The notes under the pieces were generated by a model. The model had not been told where the DNA came from and made no database searches. It saw only the letters and a list, made by a program, of their open reading frames with translations. Position numbers and translations under genes: made by a program. From Vibrio sp. JPW-9-11-11 (lineage in GTDB: Bacteria > Pseudomonadota > Gammaproteobacteria > Enterobacterales > Vibrionaceae), in contig NZ_SZQJ01000036.1 of assembly GCF_013369335.1 (NCBI RefSeq), forward strand, positions 558,001 through 622,000: DNA of 64,000 bases, in the 5' to 3' direction. Below, in pieces: positions 53,061 to 61,102 of this stretch. Numbering within the stretch: the first letter of the stretch is position 1; each line of letters begins with the position of its first letter.

Positions 53061-53855
53061 TTAATGGCTGACTCGGTTTACGAATTGGTGAATGGTCTCT
53101 TGTTGTTTGCTAATCGCCGCAGAAACCACGCCTGGAAGCAGTTGATTGATGCGAGCAAACAGTTTTTCTGGCCAACCAATCCATTTCGCTGATGTCTCTT
53201 TTTCCAGCATGGAAACAACGTGTTTGGCAACGACCAGTGGTGAGTCCGTTTTGTTCCCCAACTGTCGATTCATTTCATTGACGGCATCGCTATTGAGCGA
53301 GGTTTCTGTCGCTCTTGGTGCCAAATATAAGGCACGGATCCCGGTGGCGAACAGCTCTCTATCGAGCGATTCGGTAAAACGGTGTAAGCCCGCTTTTGCC
53401 GCGCAATAGGAGGTGTAACCTGGGTAACCAATTGAGCCAAATGTCGAACCAATATTGAGTATGACTCCGGGCTGTTTTAACCAGGTCAGTGCGGATTGAC
53501 ACAGTAGCATGGGGGCGACGAGGTTGAGTTGGATCTCGTCTGCAATTTGTGTCGGTCTTTTATGGCTGAGCAAGGAGAAATCATTGCTGCCCGCATTATT
53601 GATTAATGCATCTATTTTTTGATGTTGGCGTGCATGACCTTTAATCTCGGTTAATCCCTCTGAGCAAGTGATATCAGCCACCACCAAGTCATGGCGTTCT
53701 GGGTTAGGCAATGCACGCTTTAGCGCTTGCAACCCCTCTTCATTGCGGCCGACCAGGATCAAGGAAGCCCCTCGCTTGGCTAACTCTTGTGCAATCGCTT
53801 GCCCAATTCCACCTGTTGCACCTGTCAAGAGCACGGTGCTGTTGTTAATGATCAT
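53061..53855 (-). CDS. Short-chain dehydrogenase/reductase
   Basis: A 264-residue cytoplasmic oxidoreductase of the classical SDR type. The NAD(P) motif is TGATGGIG (11-18), NNAG at 86-89, and the catalytic Y150-K154 in YTSYCAAK with Ser in NIGSTFG. An Arg after the second strand (VGRN) suggests NADPH. The C-terminal ~60 residues are longer than in simple SDRs and could be membrane-associating (FARINQLLPGVVSAAISKQQ). The gene is eight bases after the diiron-protein gene. The substrate is unknown. Confidence 0.9.
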   Translation of the reverse strand: MIINNSTVLLTGATGGIGQAIAQELAKRGASLILVGRNEEGLQALKRALPNPERHDLVVADITCSEGLTEIKGHARQHQKIDALINNAGSNDFSLLSHKRPTQIADEIQLNLVAPMLLCQSALTWLKQPGVILNIGSTFGSIGYPGYTSYCAAKAGLHRFTESLDRELFATGIRALYLAPRATETSLNSDAVNEMNRQLGNKTDSPLVVAKHVVSMLEKETSAKWIGWPEKLFARINQLLPGVVSAAISKQQETIHQFVNRVSH

Positions 53856-53863
53856 GCTTCACC

Positions 53864-54547
53864 TCATGCCGCTTGTTGGGTTGAGAAAGTAGGTAAAGAA
53901 CGCAGCATTTGTCCGTACAGGTCAAACACCATGCTTGCTGAGTCGATGATGACTTGTTGATCTTGCGCATCGGTGATTTTGTTCATCAATGACTCAAAAA
54001 ACTGCAGATGGTCTTGGTCTAGGACGCTGTGTGAAACCAGGTACGTCATGGCTGACGGTGGCAATTCTAGTGTCGACTGAATCTTTTCCGCCATTTGGCC
54101 ACCAATGCCTACGCTGGTGCCTTCTAGTACCCACACCATGCCGAACAGCGCCAGTGGGTTATGACGGTCAATGTTGTGGTAAAGGTATGAAACCATCAGT
54201 TCGATAGCGGCGCCCACTTGGCCCACGCCTTGATTATTTCGCACCGCTTCGGCATCGCCGCCGCAGGCTTGGATGTCATTTAAAATCCATTCTTGGTGGC
54301 CTTTTTCTTCTTCGATGTATTCGGCGATGGCATCACGTACCCATTCGTATTCGCCCGACAATCGGCCACCACACGCCATCAACAAGGGCACCGTGTGTTT
54401 AACGTGATGATAAGCTTGCGTCAAAAAGGCGATGTACATCGCTTTGGAAATCAGGCCTTGCTGGACGTCTGCAATGACTGGCGCAGTGAGCATGTCTTGT
54501 TGAGCAGCGGCGGTACTTTGTTTGAGTTGTTGAAAAAATTCAGTCAT
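53864..54547 (-). CDS. Haem-oxygenase-like diiron protein (iron-containing redox enzyme family)
   Basis: A 227-residue all-helical protein of the TenA/PqqC/HDO superfamily. By analogy with UndA-type oxidases, possible metal ligands are E81-x2-H84 (EKGH), E142 (LEGTS), H173, D177 and H180 (HSVLDQDH). It would then use O2 and two irons on an amine- or acyl-containing substrate. The cysteine of thiaminase TenA is absent. It lies between the acyl-adenylating ligase (10 bases) and the SDR (8 bases), which supports a biosynthetic step. Confidence 0.82.
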   Translation of the reverse strand: MTEFFQQLKQSTAAAQQDMLTAPVIADVQQGLISKAMYIAFLTQAYHHVKHTVPLLMACGGRLSGEYEWVRDAIAEYIEEEKGHQEWILNDIQACGGDAEAVRNNQGVGQVGAAIELMVSYLYHNIDRHNPLALFGMVWVLEGTSVGIGGQMAEKIQSTLELPPSAMTYLVSHSVLDQDHLQFFESLMNKITDAQDQQVIIDSASMVFDLYGQMLRSLPTFSTQQAA

Positions 54548-54557
54548 AACCTTCTCC

Positions 54558-56132
54558 TTAAGAAGCCGTTAAAGTTGAGGCAGTTTGAAAAGATGCTCTG
54601 TGTCGTTCACAGGGCAAATCGATGCGTTGGACGTTTTGTTTTTGCAGCATGAGATCAGGTGTATCGCTCGCAAGTAGTTGAGCCACATCACGTTCAATCT
54701 GGTTTCGCTTGAGTTTGCCGTTGTCGGTGTACCAAGCAGAGATGGCTTTGGGGTTGTCAAATAGCAGCAAGGTTCGAACTTGAGCGTAGTCCGGTAGGGT
54801 GCGATTTAGCTCGGCAACCTTAGCTTCGACGTCTTGGCTGTTGGCGACGACCGCACATAAGGTTTGTTGGTTGTCTCCCGTAATGATCATTGGCGTCATC
54901 GGTAAAAATGCCAACGCTTCTGATTCCACCCATTCCGGTGATACATTTCTACCATAGGCGGTCACAATCAGATTCTTTTTGCGTCCAGATAGGGTAATGA
55001 AACCTTGTTCATCCACTTGAGCTAAGTCGCCCGTGGCCAACCATTCTTGGGTGAAGGGTTCATTCAAATAACCAAGGGCAAGACTACCTTTAACGAGCAG
55101 TTCTCCATCTTGCGCGATGCGAACCTGAGCGTGAGGAAGCGGCATACCGCAGGTTCCTGCTTTGCATGCTGTCGGTGTGTTCAAGCAAACGACGGAGCCA
55201 CATTCGGATAGGCCATATCCTTCAAAGGCCGGGATGTTTAACGCGTGAGCGGCGTTAATCAGTTGCGACGATACTCTTGCACCGCCAGCAGCGACGAATT
55301 TCAGGGAATCCACAACCGAGGGCTGCTGTTTGGCTATCTGAATAAGTGCGAGCAGCAGTGCGGGAGTGAGCACTAAGCTTTCTGGTTGGGTGGTGGCTAG
55401 TACGTGGGCAAACAAGCGCGGTTCGAACTGGCTTGAGCCGAGGAGTCCAGTTTGTTCTCCGGGGAGAATATAGGTGGTGACACCCAACATCAGAGGGACA
55501 TAAATGCCAGTGATGTTTTCTAACAGAGTCGACAAGGGTAGCAGCACCAAGTGTGAGTGTGCCGTCCCGTTTACTGCGTCAGCGAGCGATTGCGCCACCA
55601 AACCCAAATGATCATAGCTCAAACACACACCTTTAGGCTGGCCAGTTGAGCCGGACGTAAAGGTGATTTTTCCTGTCTCTGGTAGGTAGGCAACCGATTT
55701 GTCTTTATCTCCAAATGAGTGGCAACGCAGCAAAGGTAAGTTTGCGATTGAAAGCGCCTGACCTTGTAGGTTCGACCTATGCTGAGGATGGGCAGCAAAC
55801 CATGCTTGCCAATCTCCGACTAAAGCGTCCACTCCCGACTGCGCGAGCGTGTGCTCAACTTGAGCATCGGAGAAAAAAGTTGGAATAGGCACGACAACTA
55901 TGTTGGCTGCCATGGCGGCTAAATCGATGATGGCCCAATCGACACTGTTTTCAGCACGTAATGCGAGAGCCTTAATATCCAGCGCGACCAGTTGGTCGGC
56001 AACATGCTCAATTTTGCTGACAAGTTCGGCGTAAGTGAGCGCAACCGAATGACCCGCTTCATAGCCTACAAGTGCTACATGGTCGGGGGTGGTATTTGCC
56101 CATTTGTTCATGGCTTGGAAGAGATTTTTCAT
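54558..56132 (-). CDS. AMP-forming acyl-activating enzyme
   Basis: A 524-residue member of the ANL superfamily (acyl-CoA synthetase / fatty-acid-AMP ligase). The phosphate loop FTSGSTGQPKG lies at 158-168, the adenine motif at GYGLSECGS, the hinge TGDLAQVDEQGF, and the C-terminal lysine in NGKLKRN. It resembles long-chain acyl-CoA ligases. No carrier-protein domain is fused and none is seen nearby, so the acyl-adenylate is probably passed to CoA or to an outside carrier. It is 75 bases after the T_hemolysin gene. Confidence 0.9.
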   Translation of the reverse strand: MKNLFQAMNKWANTTPDHVALVGYEAGHSVALTYAELVSKIEHVADQLVALDIKALALRAENSVDWAIIDLAAMAANIVVVPIPTFFSDAQVEHTLAQSGVDALVGDWQAWFAAHPQHRSNLQGQALSIANLPLLRCHSFGDKDKSVAYLPETGKITFTSGSTGQPKGVCLSYDHLGLVAQSLADAVNGTAHSHLVLLPLSTLLENITGIYVPLMLGVTTYILPGEQTGLLGSSQFEPRLFAHVLATTQPESLVLTPALLLALIQIAKQQPSVVDSLKFVAAGGARVSSQLINAAHALNIPAFEGYGLSECGSVVCLNTPTACKAGTCGMPLPHAQVRIAQDGELLVKGSLALGYLNEPFTQEWLATGDLAQVDEQGFITLSGRKKNLIVTAYGRNVSPEWVESEALAFLPMTPMIITGDNQQTLCAVVANSQDVEAKVAELNRTLPDYAQVRTLLLFDNPKAISAWYTDNGKLKRNQIERDVAQLLASDTPDLMLQKQNVQRIDLPCERHRASFQTASTLTAS

Positions 56133-56207
56133 ACGTCATCGACACTCTATTGGTTTTACAAGGTTGCTCTGCCGGTGCTTACCCATCGAGCAATGTTTAC
56201 TTTTTAC

Positions 56208-56819
56208 CTAAGCCTGTCGGCGTTTGCGTTGTTGAAGTCGTCGCAAGCGTTCTAGTCCTTTGTGTAAATTTCCCGCTAACACGCGCGGTTGATGATCGTA
56301 GTAAGAACCCCACGTGGACTCGGCATCCGGCACTTTGTTTTGATCGGCCTGTGCGATGATGTGAGGCTCCAACCCAAGACGCGCCATCATGGCGTGAAGT
56401 GGGTCAGTAGCGGTGAAAATGCACCATTCAAAGCCGAGGCTGACCAACATTTCCGCAATGAGGTAAAAATGAAGCGACGACATGCCTTTAGCGAACGATG
56501 CTAGGTGGCCGAACTCGACCAGGCTCGAACGCTTTACGTCACAATGAAATACCTGAGATACCAGCGCTTGGGCGTCGTCATCTAGATACTGTTCAAGGAA
56601 CAGGGGCTCATCTTCTGCGACGCGAAAGCCGCAAACCGAAACAATCTGACCGTCTTCGATAAGGGTCAAATACGCTGGCATAAACTGCTTGAGCTCGGCA
56701 AAGAATGCTTCTTGATAACGCTGAGAAACATGCTCGATAACTTGGCTCCAAAGCGGATGCGTTGGATAAACGATGGTTAACGTAAACCCATCTGCAGAAG
56801 TTTGTGCATGGTATTTCAT
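56208..56819 (-). CDS. T_hemolysin family protein (acyltransferase-like)
   Basis: A 203-residue soluble protein of the 'thermostable haemolysin' (delta-VPH) family. No signal peptide or membrane segment is present. Conserved segments are EPLFLEQYLD (71-80), VEFGHLASF (101-109), FTATDPLHAMMARLGL (135-150) and WGSYY (170-174). The pattern resembles GNAT/LuxI-type acyltransferases more than a pore-forming toxin. Being first in a gene set with an acyl-activating ligase, it may transfer an acyl group to an amine. The haemolysin label comes from the original cloning of a homologue and may be misleading. Confidence 0.82.
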   Translation of the reverse strand: MKYHAQTSADGFTLTIVYPTHPLWSQVIEHVSQRYQEAFFAELKQFMPAYLTLIEDGQIVSVCGFRVAEDEPLFLEQYLDDDAQALVSQVFHCDVKRSSLVEFGHLASFAKGMSSLHFYLIAEMLVSLGFEWCIFTATDPLHAMMARLGLEPHIIAQADQNKVPDAESTWGSYYDHQPRVLAGNLHKGLERLRRLQQRKRRQA

Positions 56820-57058
56820 GAGCGCTTCCTATGTTTGCTTGCTTATCTACACAATAAAACGCGAAACTTAAGAAACTCTTAAGGAGTAGAGTTGTGCACG
56901 GCTTTTTCTTCTCCGAAGGGCACTTCACTCTTTGAGGTAAAGGTAGGCGTGGCGTTGATGAATCCCCTTCTCGCAAAATTCGCACTTATCACGCGATTTT
57001 AGCTCTGTACTTCAGTCTGCTACACTGTGAGATTCATTCTCAACCTTGGTGTCTACGA
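56820..57058. promoter_or_regulatory. Divergent promoter region of T_hemolysin and amidoligase operons
   Basis: The 239 bases must hold both leftward and rightward promoters. A leftward open frame (56608-56985) overlaps it but lies out of frame over the T_hemolysin gene and has no support. An inverted-looking TTAAGAAACTCTTAA lies near 56867-56881 and could be an operator. Confidence 0.5.
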
Positions 57059-58033
57059 ATGAAATTTAATCTTCCTGCCCAACATAAAACCGCAAAGGGC
57101 GCAGACCGACGAGTGGGATTCGAGTTAGAGTTTACCGGGCTAACGCTTGAGGAGACCGCTAAGCAGGTGCAAGCGACGTTTGGTGGACAGCTTGAACAGA
57201 GCACCGCAGCGGAATACCGAGTTCATAGCGATGCGTTAGGAACGTTCACGATTGAACTCGATTGGGACTATCTTAAGCGCAAAGCGAGCGAAGCGAAACA
57301 GCAAGACGACGGCCATGAGTGGGTTGAACTGCTGCAGCAAGGCGCGTTAGTCATCGTTCCATTAGAAATCATCTGTCCTCCGGTATCGATAAAGCAACTC
57401 TCTCATCTTGACGAGCTGATCCCTATCTTGCGCCGGGTCGGTGCGAAAGGTACCGAGAGTTCAATGTTCGCCGCTTTTGGTGTTCATATTAACCCTGAAC
57501 TGCCTAGCCTTGATGTCGCCACGATTGAACGGTACGTCAAAGCGTTTGCTTTACTGCAATGGTGGCTAGTCGAAGCGCATCAGGTCGATGTGACTCGAAA
57601 ATTAAGTCCCTACGTCAATTTATACCCCGAAGCCTACGTTTACGAGCTGCTGAGCCAGTCATACTCAGATCTTGATGCGTTCACTGATCATTATCTTGAG
57701 CACAATCCGACACGAAATCGCGCGCTCGATTTACTGCCGCTGCTTACCGAAATCAACCGAGAGCGGGTGCTAAAGACAGTCGATGACCAGTTAATCAACC
57801 CTCGTCCTACTTTCCATTACCGCTTGCCAGATTGTCAGATAGAAGACGAAAACTGGAGTCTCGCCAACAGTTGGAACCTATGGTGTGTGGTTGAACGCTT
57901 AGCCAATGACAGGCCTGCAATAGAGGAGTTGTCAAACAAATTTATCGAGATGACGCGCCCTGTCATAGGAGTCAGTAGAGAAGCGTGGCAAAAGGAGGTA
58001 TCACAATGGCTCGTAGACCGCGAGTGGGTGTAA
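57059..58033 (+). CDS. Putative amidoligase (Amidoligase_2 family)
   Basis: A 324-residue cytoplasmic enzyme of the glutamine-synthetase-like COOH-NH2 ligase fold. The N-terminal strand GFELEF (20-25) and later VPLEIICPP and FAAFGVHINPEL hold the acidic and polar residues that would bind ATP-Mg. Members are predicted to form amide bonds between small molecules or peptides. The next gene, a glutamine-amidotransferase-like hydrolase, overlaps it by 28 bases, so ligase and hydrolase act together. The substrate is unknown. Confidence 0.85.
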   Translation: MKFNLPAQHKTAKGADRRVGFELEFTGLTLEETAKQVQATFGGQLEQSTAAEYRVHSDALGTFTIELDWDYLKRKASEAKQQDDGHEWVELLQQGALVIVPLEIICPPVSIKQLSHLDELIPILRRVGAKGTESSMFAAFGVHINPELPSLDVATIERYVKAFALLQWWLVEAHQVDVTRKLSPYVNLYPEAYVYELLSQSYSDLDAFTDHYLEHNPTRNRALDLLPLLTEINRERVLKTVDDQLINPRPTFHYRLPDCQIEDENWSLANSWNLWCVVERLANDRPAIEELSNKFIEMTRPVIGVSREAWQKEVSQWLVDREWV

Positions 58034-58671
58034 CGGGGAATGGAAGTCGATGGTCACCTTCATGGTGGTGCACCAAAGTGGCTTTGCTACTCGCGGGTGC
58101 TTGCCCGGTACGTTTGAGTGTTCGCCATCCGTGGTCAGGGGAGAGGTTCGATGCCCTAATCATTGGAGGCGGGGACGACATTGACCCAGAACACTACGGC
58201 GGCGATATCAATCAGAAAGTGCGACTTGACCCAGAACGCGACAAATTAGAGATCCACTGGATAGAGTGGGCTTTAGAGCAGCGCGTCCCACTACTGGGAA
58301 TTTGTCGTGGTGCACAGCTGATAAACGTGGTTAAAGGAGGCACGCTATACTCTGATATTCGCCACATGCGCAAACTTACTTATAATCGACCAGGGTTATT
58401 ACCGACTAAGCAAGTCAAGTTGCACGGCTCTTCCCACTTGGCGAGTCTATGTCGACAAAACCACCTGCGTGTGAATAGCCTTCACCATCAGGCCATTAAG
58501 CAGCTAGGTATTGGCCTAAAAGTGGTTGGGCATGACCTTGACCACCTAACGCAAGCCGTTGAAAGTTCTGAAGGAGAAATGATTCTTGGTGTTCAATGGC
58601 ATCCTGAATACTTGTTCTATTTACCCGCACAGTTTGCGATATTTCGTTGGCTAAAACAGGCTGGTGAATGA
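58006..58671 (+). CDS. Class I glutamine-amidotransferase-like hydrolase (peptidase C26)
   Basis: A 221-residue protein. Start ATG 58006 has AAGGAGGT six bases upstream. The catalytic Cys is C100 in GICRGAQ, and the His-Glu pair lies in GVQWHPEY. It resembles PuuD-type gamma-glutamyl hydrolases: IIGGGDDIDPEHYGG and SLHHQAIKQLG. It overlaps the amidoligase gene at its start and the membrane-protein gene at its end (ATGA). It may release ammonia for the ligase or hydrolyse gamma-glutamyl amides it makes. Confidence 0.9.
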   Translation: MARRPRVGVTGNGSRWSPSWWCTKVALLLAGACPVRLSVRHPWSGERFDALIIGGGDDIDPEHYGGDINQKVRLDPERDKLEIHWIEWALEQRVPLLGICRGAQLINVVKGGTLYSDIRHMRKLTYNRPGLLPTKQVKLHGSSHLASLCRQNHLRVNSLHHQAIKQLGIGLKVVGHDLDHLTQAVESSEGEMILGVQWHPEYLFYLPAQFAIFRWLKQAGE

Positions 58672-59096
58672 TTACAAGTTATCTACTGCTGTTCGGTTCT
58701 GCCTTTTTAGCCGCGACCCTATTACCATTTTATTCTGAAGTGCTTTTGTTCATCTTGCTTCAACAAGGCGGCGAACCATGGATATTGATCGCTATTGCCA
58801 CTTTGGGGAATACATTAGGCGCAGTGGTGAATTGGTTATTAGGCCGCGGCATAATGCGCTTTAAACATAAAAGGTGGTTCTATTTTAACGACAGCCAAAT
58901 CAACAAAGCGCAGCGCTGGTTTCAACGATATGGCGTTTGGAGTTTGTTACTGGCTTGGCTACCGATCGGTGGTGATGCATTAACCCTAATTGCTGGTATT
59001 TTTAAGGTGCGGCTGGTGCCATTTGTTTTGCTGGTTGGAATCGGCAAGTGTATGCGTTATATCGCCGTGGTTTACCTAGCGGGTTGGTTGACTTAG
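58668..59096 (+). CDS. YqaA-family (DedA-like) membrane protein
   Basis: A 142-residue inner-membrane protein with four hydrophobic segments. YqaA/SNARE-associated family features are FLAATLLPFYSEVLLFILL, ATLGNTLGAVVNWLLGRG and WFQRYGVWSLLLAWLPIGGD. DedA-like proteins are linked to lipid-carrier recycling and membrane homeostasis. The start overlaps the hydrolase stop by four bases, so it belongs to the amidoligase operon. Confidence 0.88.
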   Translation: MITSYLLLFGSAFLAATLLPFYSEVLLFILLQQGGEPWILIAIATLGNTLGAVVNWLLGRGIMRFKHKRWFYFNDSQINKAQRWFQRYGVWSLLLAWLPIGGDALTLIAGIFKVRLVPFVLLVGIGKCMRYIAVVYLAGWLT

Positions 59097-59234
59097 ACCT
59101 CTTTTCATCAACAACGAGATATTTTCCTCTAGTGGCGATATTAGTTGACGACGAACACTCCATTACCACTAACATCCTGGCGCCAAATAGCATAAGATAC
59201 ACGGCCTTTATCCAGCTCCGAGCCACTGAAAGTA

Positions 59235-60497
59235 ATGACAGATAAATCTCAGCCAGCAACATTTGCCGACCTTGGTCTTATTGCTACCTTAACCGAACGA
59301 TTAGAAGCGTTAGAGTATCGCCAACCGACGCCTATTCAATCTCAAGCCATTCCTCTGTTGCTCAATGGCAAAGATATGGTGGGTGGGGCCAATACGGGCT
59401 CAGGCAAAACGGCTGCGTTTTCGCTGCCTATTCTGCAAAAGATCCTTCAGCAAGGTGAAGCCAATGATCGCCGTGGCAACTATGCCTCTCACTTAATTTT
59501 AGTGCCGACTCGCGAGCTAGCCTCTCAGGTGGCATACACGGTTAAATCTTATTCGTATCATGTTAGAGATAAGGTGAAAACAGTGGCGGTATTTGGTGGC
59601 GTATCGGCGAACCCTCAAATGCTGGCACTACGTGGTGGGTGTGACATCATTGTCGCTACTCCGGGTCGATTGCTTGATCTCGTTTCTAGTAACGCCATCA
59701 AGCTGGATCGAGTGAAAACCTTGGTTCTTGATGAAGCGGACCGTATGTTGAGCCTCGGATTTACCGACGAACTGAATAAGATTCTTGAACTACTGCCCGA
59801 GAAGAAACAGACGCTGTTATTCTCAGCGACTTTTCCTGAAAAAGTCACGACGTTAGCCCAGCACTTACTCCATGAGCCTGCAGAAATTCAACTACAGAGC
59901 GCGGAAGCAAGTACCTTGGTTCAGCGCGTGTTTAGCGTCAACAAAGGCGAAAAAACCGCGGTACTGGCGCACTTGATCAAACAGCATCAGTGGCGACAGA
60001 CGCTGATTTTTGTCAATGCTAAGAATGCTTGTAATCATCTCGCACAAAAACTATCAAAACGCGGGATCACGGCAGAAGTGTTCCATGGTGATAAAGGTCA
60101 AGGCGCTCGTACTCGTGTTCTTGATGGATTTAAGTCTGGAGAGATCCAAGTGCTTATCGCGACCGATATTGCCGCCCGTGGCCTTGATATCGAGAAGCTA
60201 CCAGTAGTGATTAACTTTGATTTACCACGTAGCCCGGCTGACTATATGCACCGTATTGGACGCAGTGGCCGCGCAGGAGAAGTAGGCCTCGGGTTATCGC
60301 TTATTGATTACGATGATTACCATCATTTCAAAGTGATCGAAAAGAAAAATAAGTTCCAGCTTGAACGTGAGCAAGTCGCAGGGTTTGAAGTGGAAGATGA
60401 TCAAAGTGAAGCTTACTTTGCCCCTATGAAGCCGCGTGCAAAGCCTGCTGGAACAGGAAAAAAGAAGAATAAAAAGCGCAACCAATCGATGACGTAG
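59235..60497 (+). CDS. DEAD-box RNA helicase (RhlE-like)
   Basis: A 420-residue ATP-dependent RNA helicase. Motifs are Q (PTPIQSQAIP), I (GSGKT), Ia (PTRELASQ), II (DEAD), III (SATFP), V (ATDIAARGLD) and VI (HRIGRSGRAG). The C-terminal tail is basic (AGTGKKKNKKRNQ), typical of RhlE-type proteins with roles in ribosome assembly and RNA decay. It stands alone before a shared terminator. Confidence 0.93.
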   Translation: MTDKSQPATFADLGLIATLTERLEALEYRQPTPIQSQAIPLLLNGKDMVGGANTGSGKTAAFSLPILQKILQQGEANDRRGNYASHLILVPTRELASQVAYTVKSYSYHVRDKVKTVAVFGGVSANPQMLALRGGCDIIVATPGRLLDLVSSNAIKLDRVKTLVLDEADRMLSLGFTDELNKILELLPEKKQTLLFSATFPEKVTTLAQHLLHEPAEIQLQSAEASTLVQRVFSVNKGEKTAVLAHLIKQHQWRQTLIFVNAKNACNHLAQKLSKRGITAEVFHGDKGQGARTRVLDGFKSGEIQVLIATDIAARGLDIEKLPVVINFDLPRSPADYMHRIGRSGRAGEVGLGLSLIDYDDYHHFKVIEKKNKFQLEREQVAGFEVEDDQSEAYFAPMKPRAKPAGTGKKKNKKRNQSMT

Positions 60498-60568
60498 ACC
60501 GTGAATCGTTTAATTGATTGAGCTTTAAGGAAGGGAACTTGGGTTTACTGTTCGCTCTCTGAATCGCA

Positions 60569-60608
60569 AAAAAGAGCCTGACTTTATGCGTTAAGTCAGG
60601 CTCTTTTT
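60569..60608. terminator. Bidirectional terminator
   Basis: AAAAAGAGCCTGACT (60569-60583) and AGTCAGGCTCTTTTT (60594-60608) form a 15-bp stem around TTATGCGTTA. It ends the helicase gene and the convergent VF530 gene. Confidence 0.95.
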
Positions 60609-60616
60609 AGAGAGAA

Positions 60617-61033
60617 CTATCGACGCGGCGTACGTCCACCACGAGGTGAGCGTTTTTTAAATGCAGACGCGGCTTTAGCTTGTGATTTAAGAATAGAATC
60701 CACGGTAAGCGGCATCGGCTCTTTAGGTTCCAGACCGTGAGGAAAGGTTCGTGCTCTTGGCGGTAAGTCATACTCCTCAGCACTCGCGCGTGGCATACGC
60801 TTAAAACGATACAGGTAAAAGTTCTCTAACTTTTCTCTCGCCCATTCGGTTTTCTTTAAATACTTTACGCTACTCGCAATCGACGGTTTGGTGTGAAAAC
60901 AATTAAAGCGCATCGCGGTATCGAGAATATCCCAACCATAAAAATCTACTAACTCTTGCAACATAGTTTCTAGCTTGAGCCCATGCAGAGGGTTGTTTTG
61001 TTGCAGTTCGATTCTTTCTTCGTCAGTCATCAT
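60617..61033 (-). CDS. VF530 family DNA-binding-like protein (DUF2132)
   Basis: A 138-residue protein. The first ~75 residues are the VF530/DUF2132 domain: NNPLHGLKLETMLQELVDFY, then CFHTKPSIASSVKYLKKTEW and AREKLENFYLYRF. The solved V. fischeri member has a DNA-binding-like fold. The C-terminal part is a basic tail (SAFKKRSPRGGRTPRR) that is longer than in many members and may bind nucleic acid. It lies next to the helicase gene but convergently. The start is ATG 61033 or 61030. Confidence 0.88.
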   Translation of the reverse strand: MMTDEERIELQQNNPLHGLKLETMLQELVDFYGWDILDTAMRFNCFHTKPSIASSVKYLKKTEWAREKLENFYLYRFKRMPRASAEEYDLPPRARTFPHGLEPKEPMPLTVDSILKSQAKAASAFKKRSPRGGRTPRR

Positions 61034-61102
61034 TATCGTGGCCTCACTCGTTAATGGGCGGAGTTTAGCAGAGTATAGAGTGTAGAGATATCTATACTCA
61101 TG

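Noticed and set aside
56608..56985. Leftward 125-codon frame overlapping the T_hemolysin gene
   Set aside because: Most of it lies in another frame over a well conserved family protein; no ribosome-binding site.
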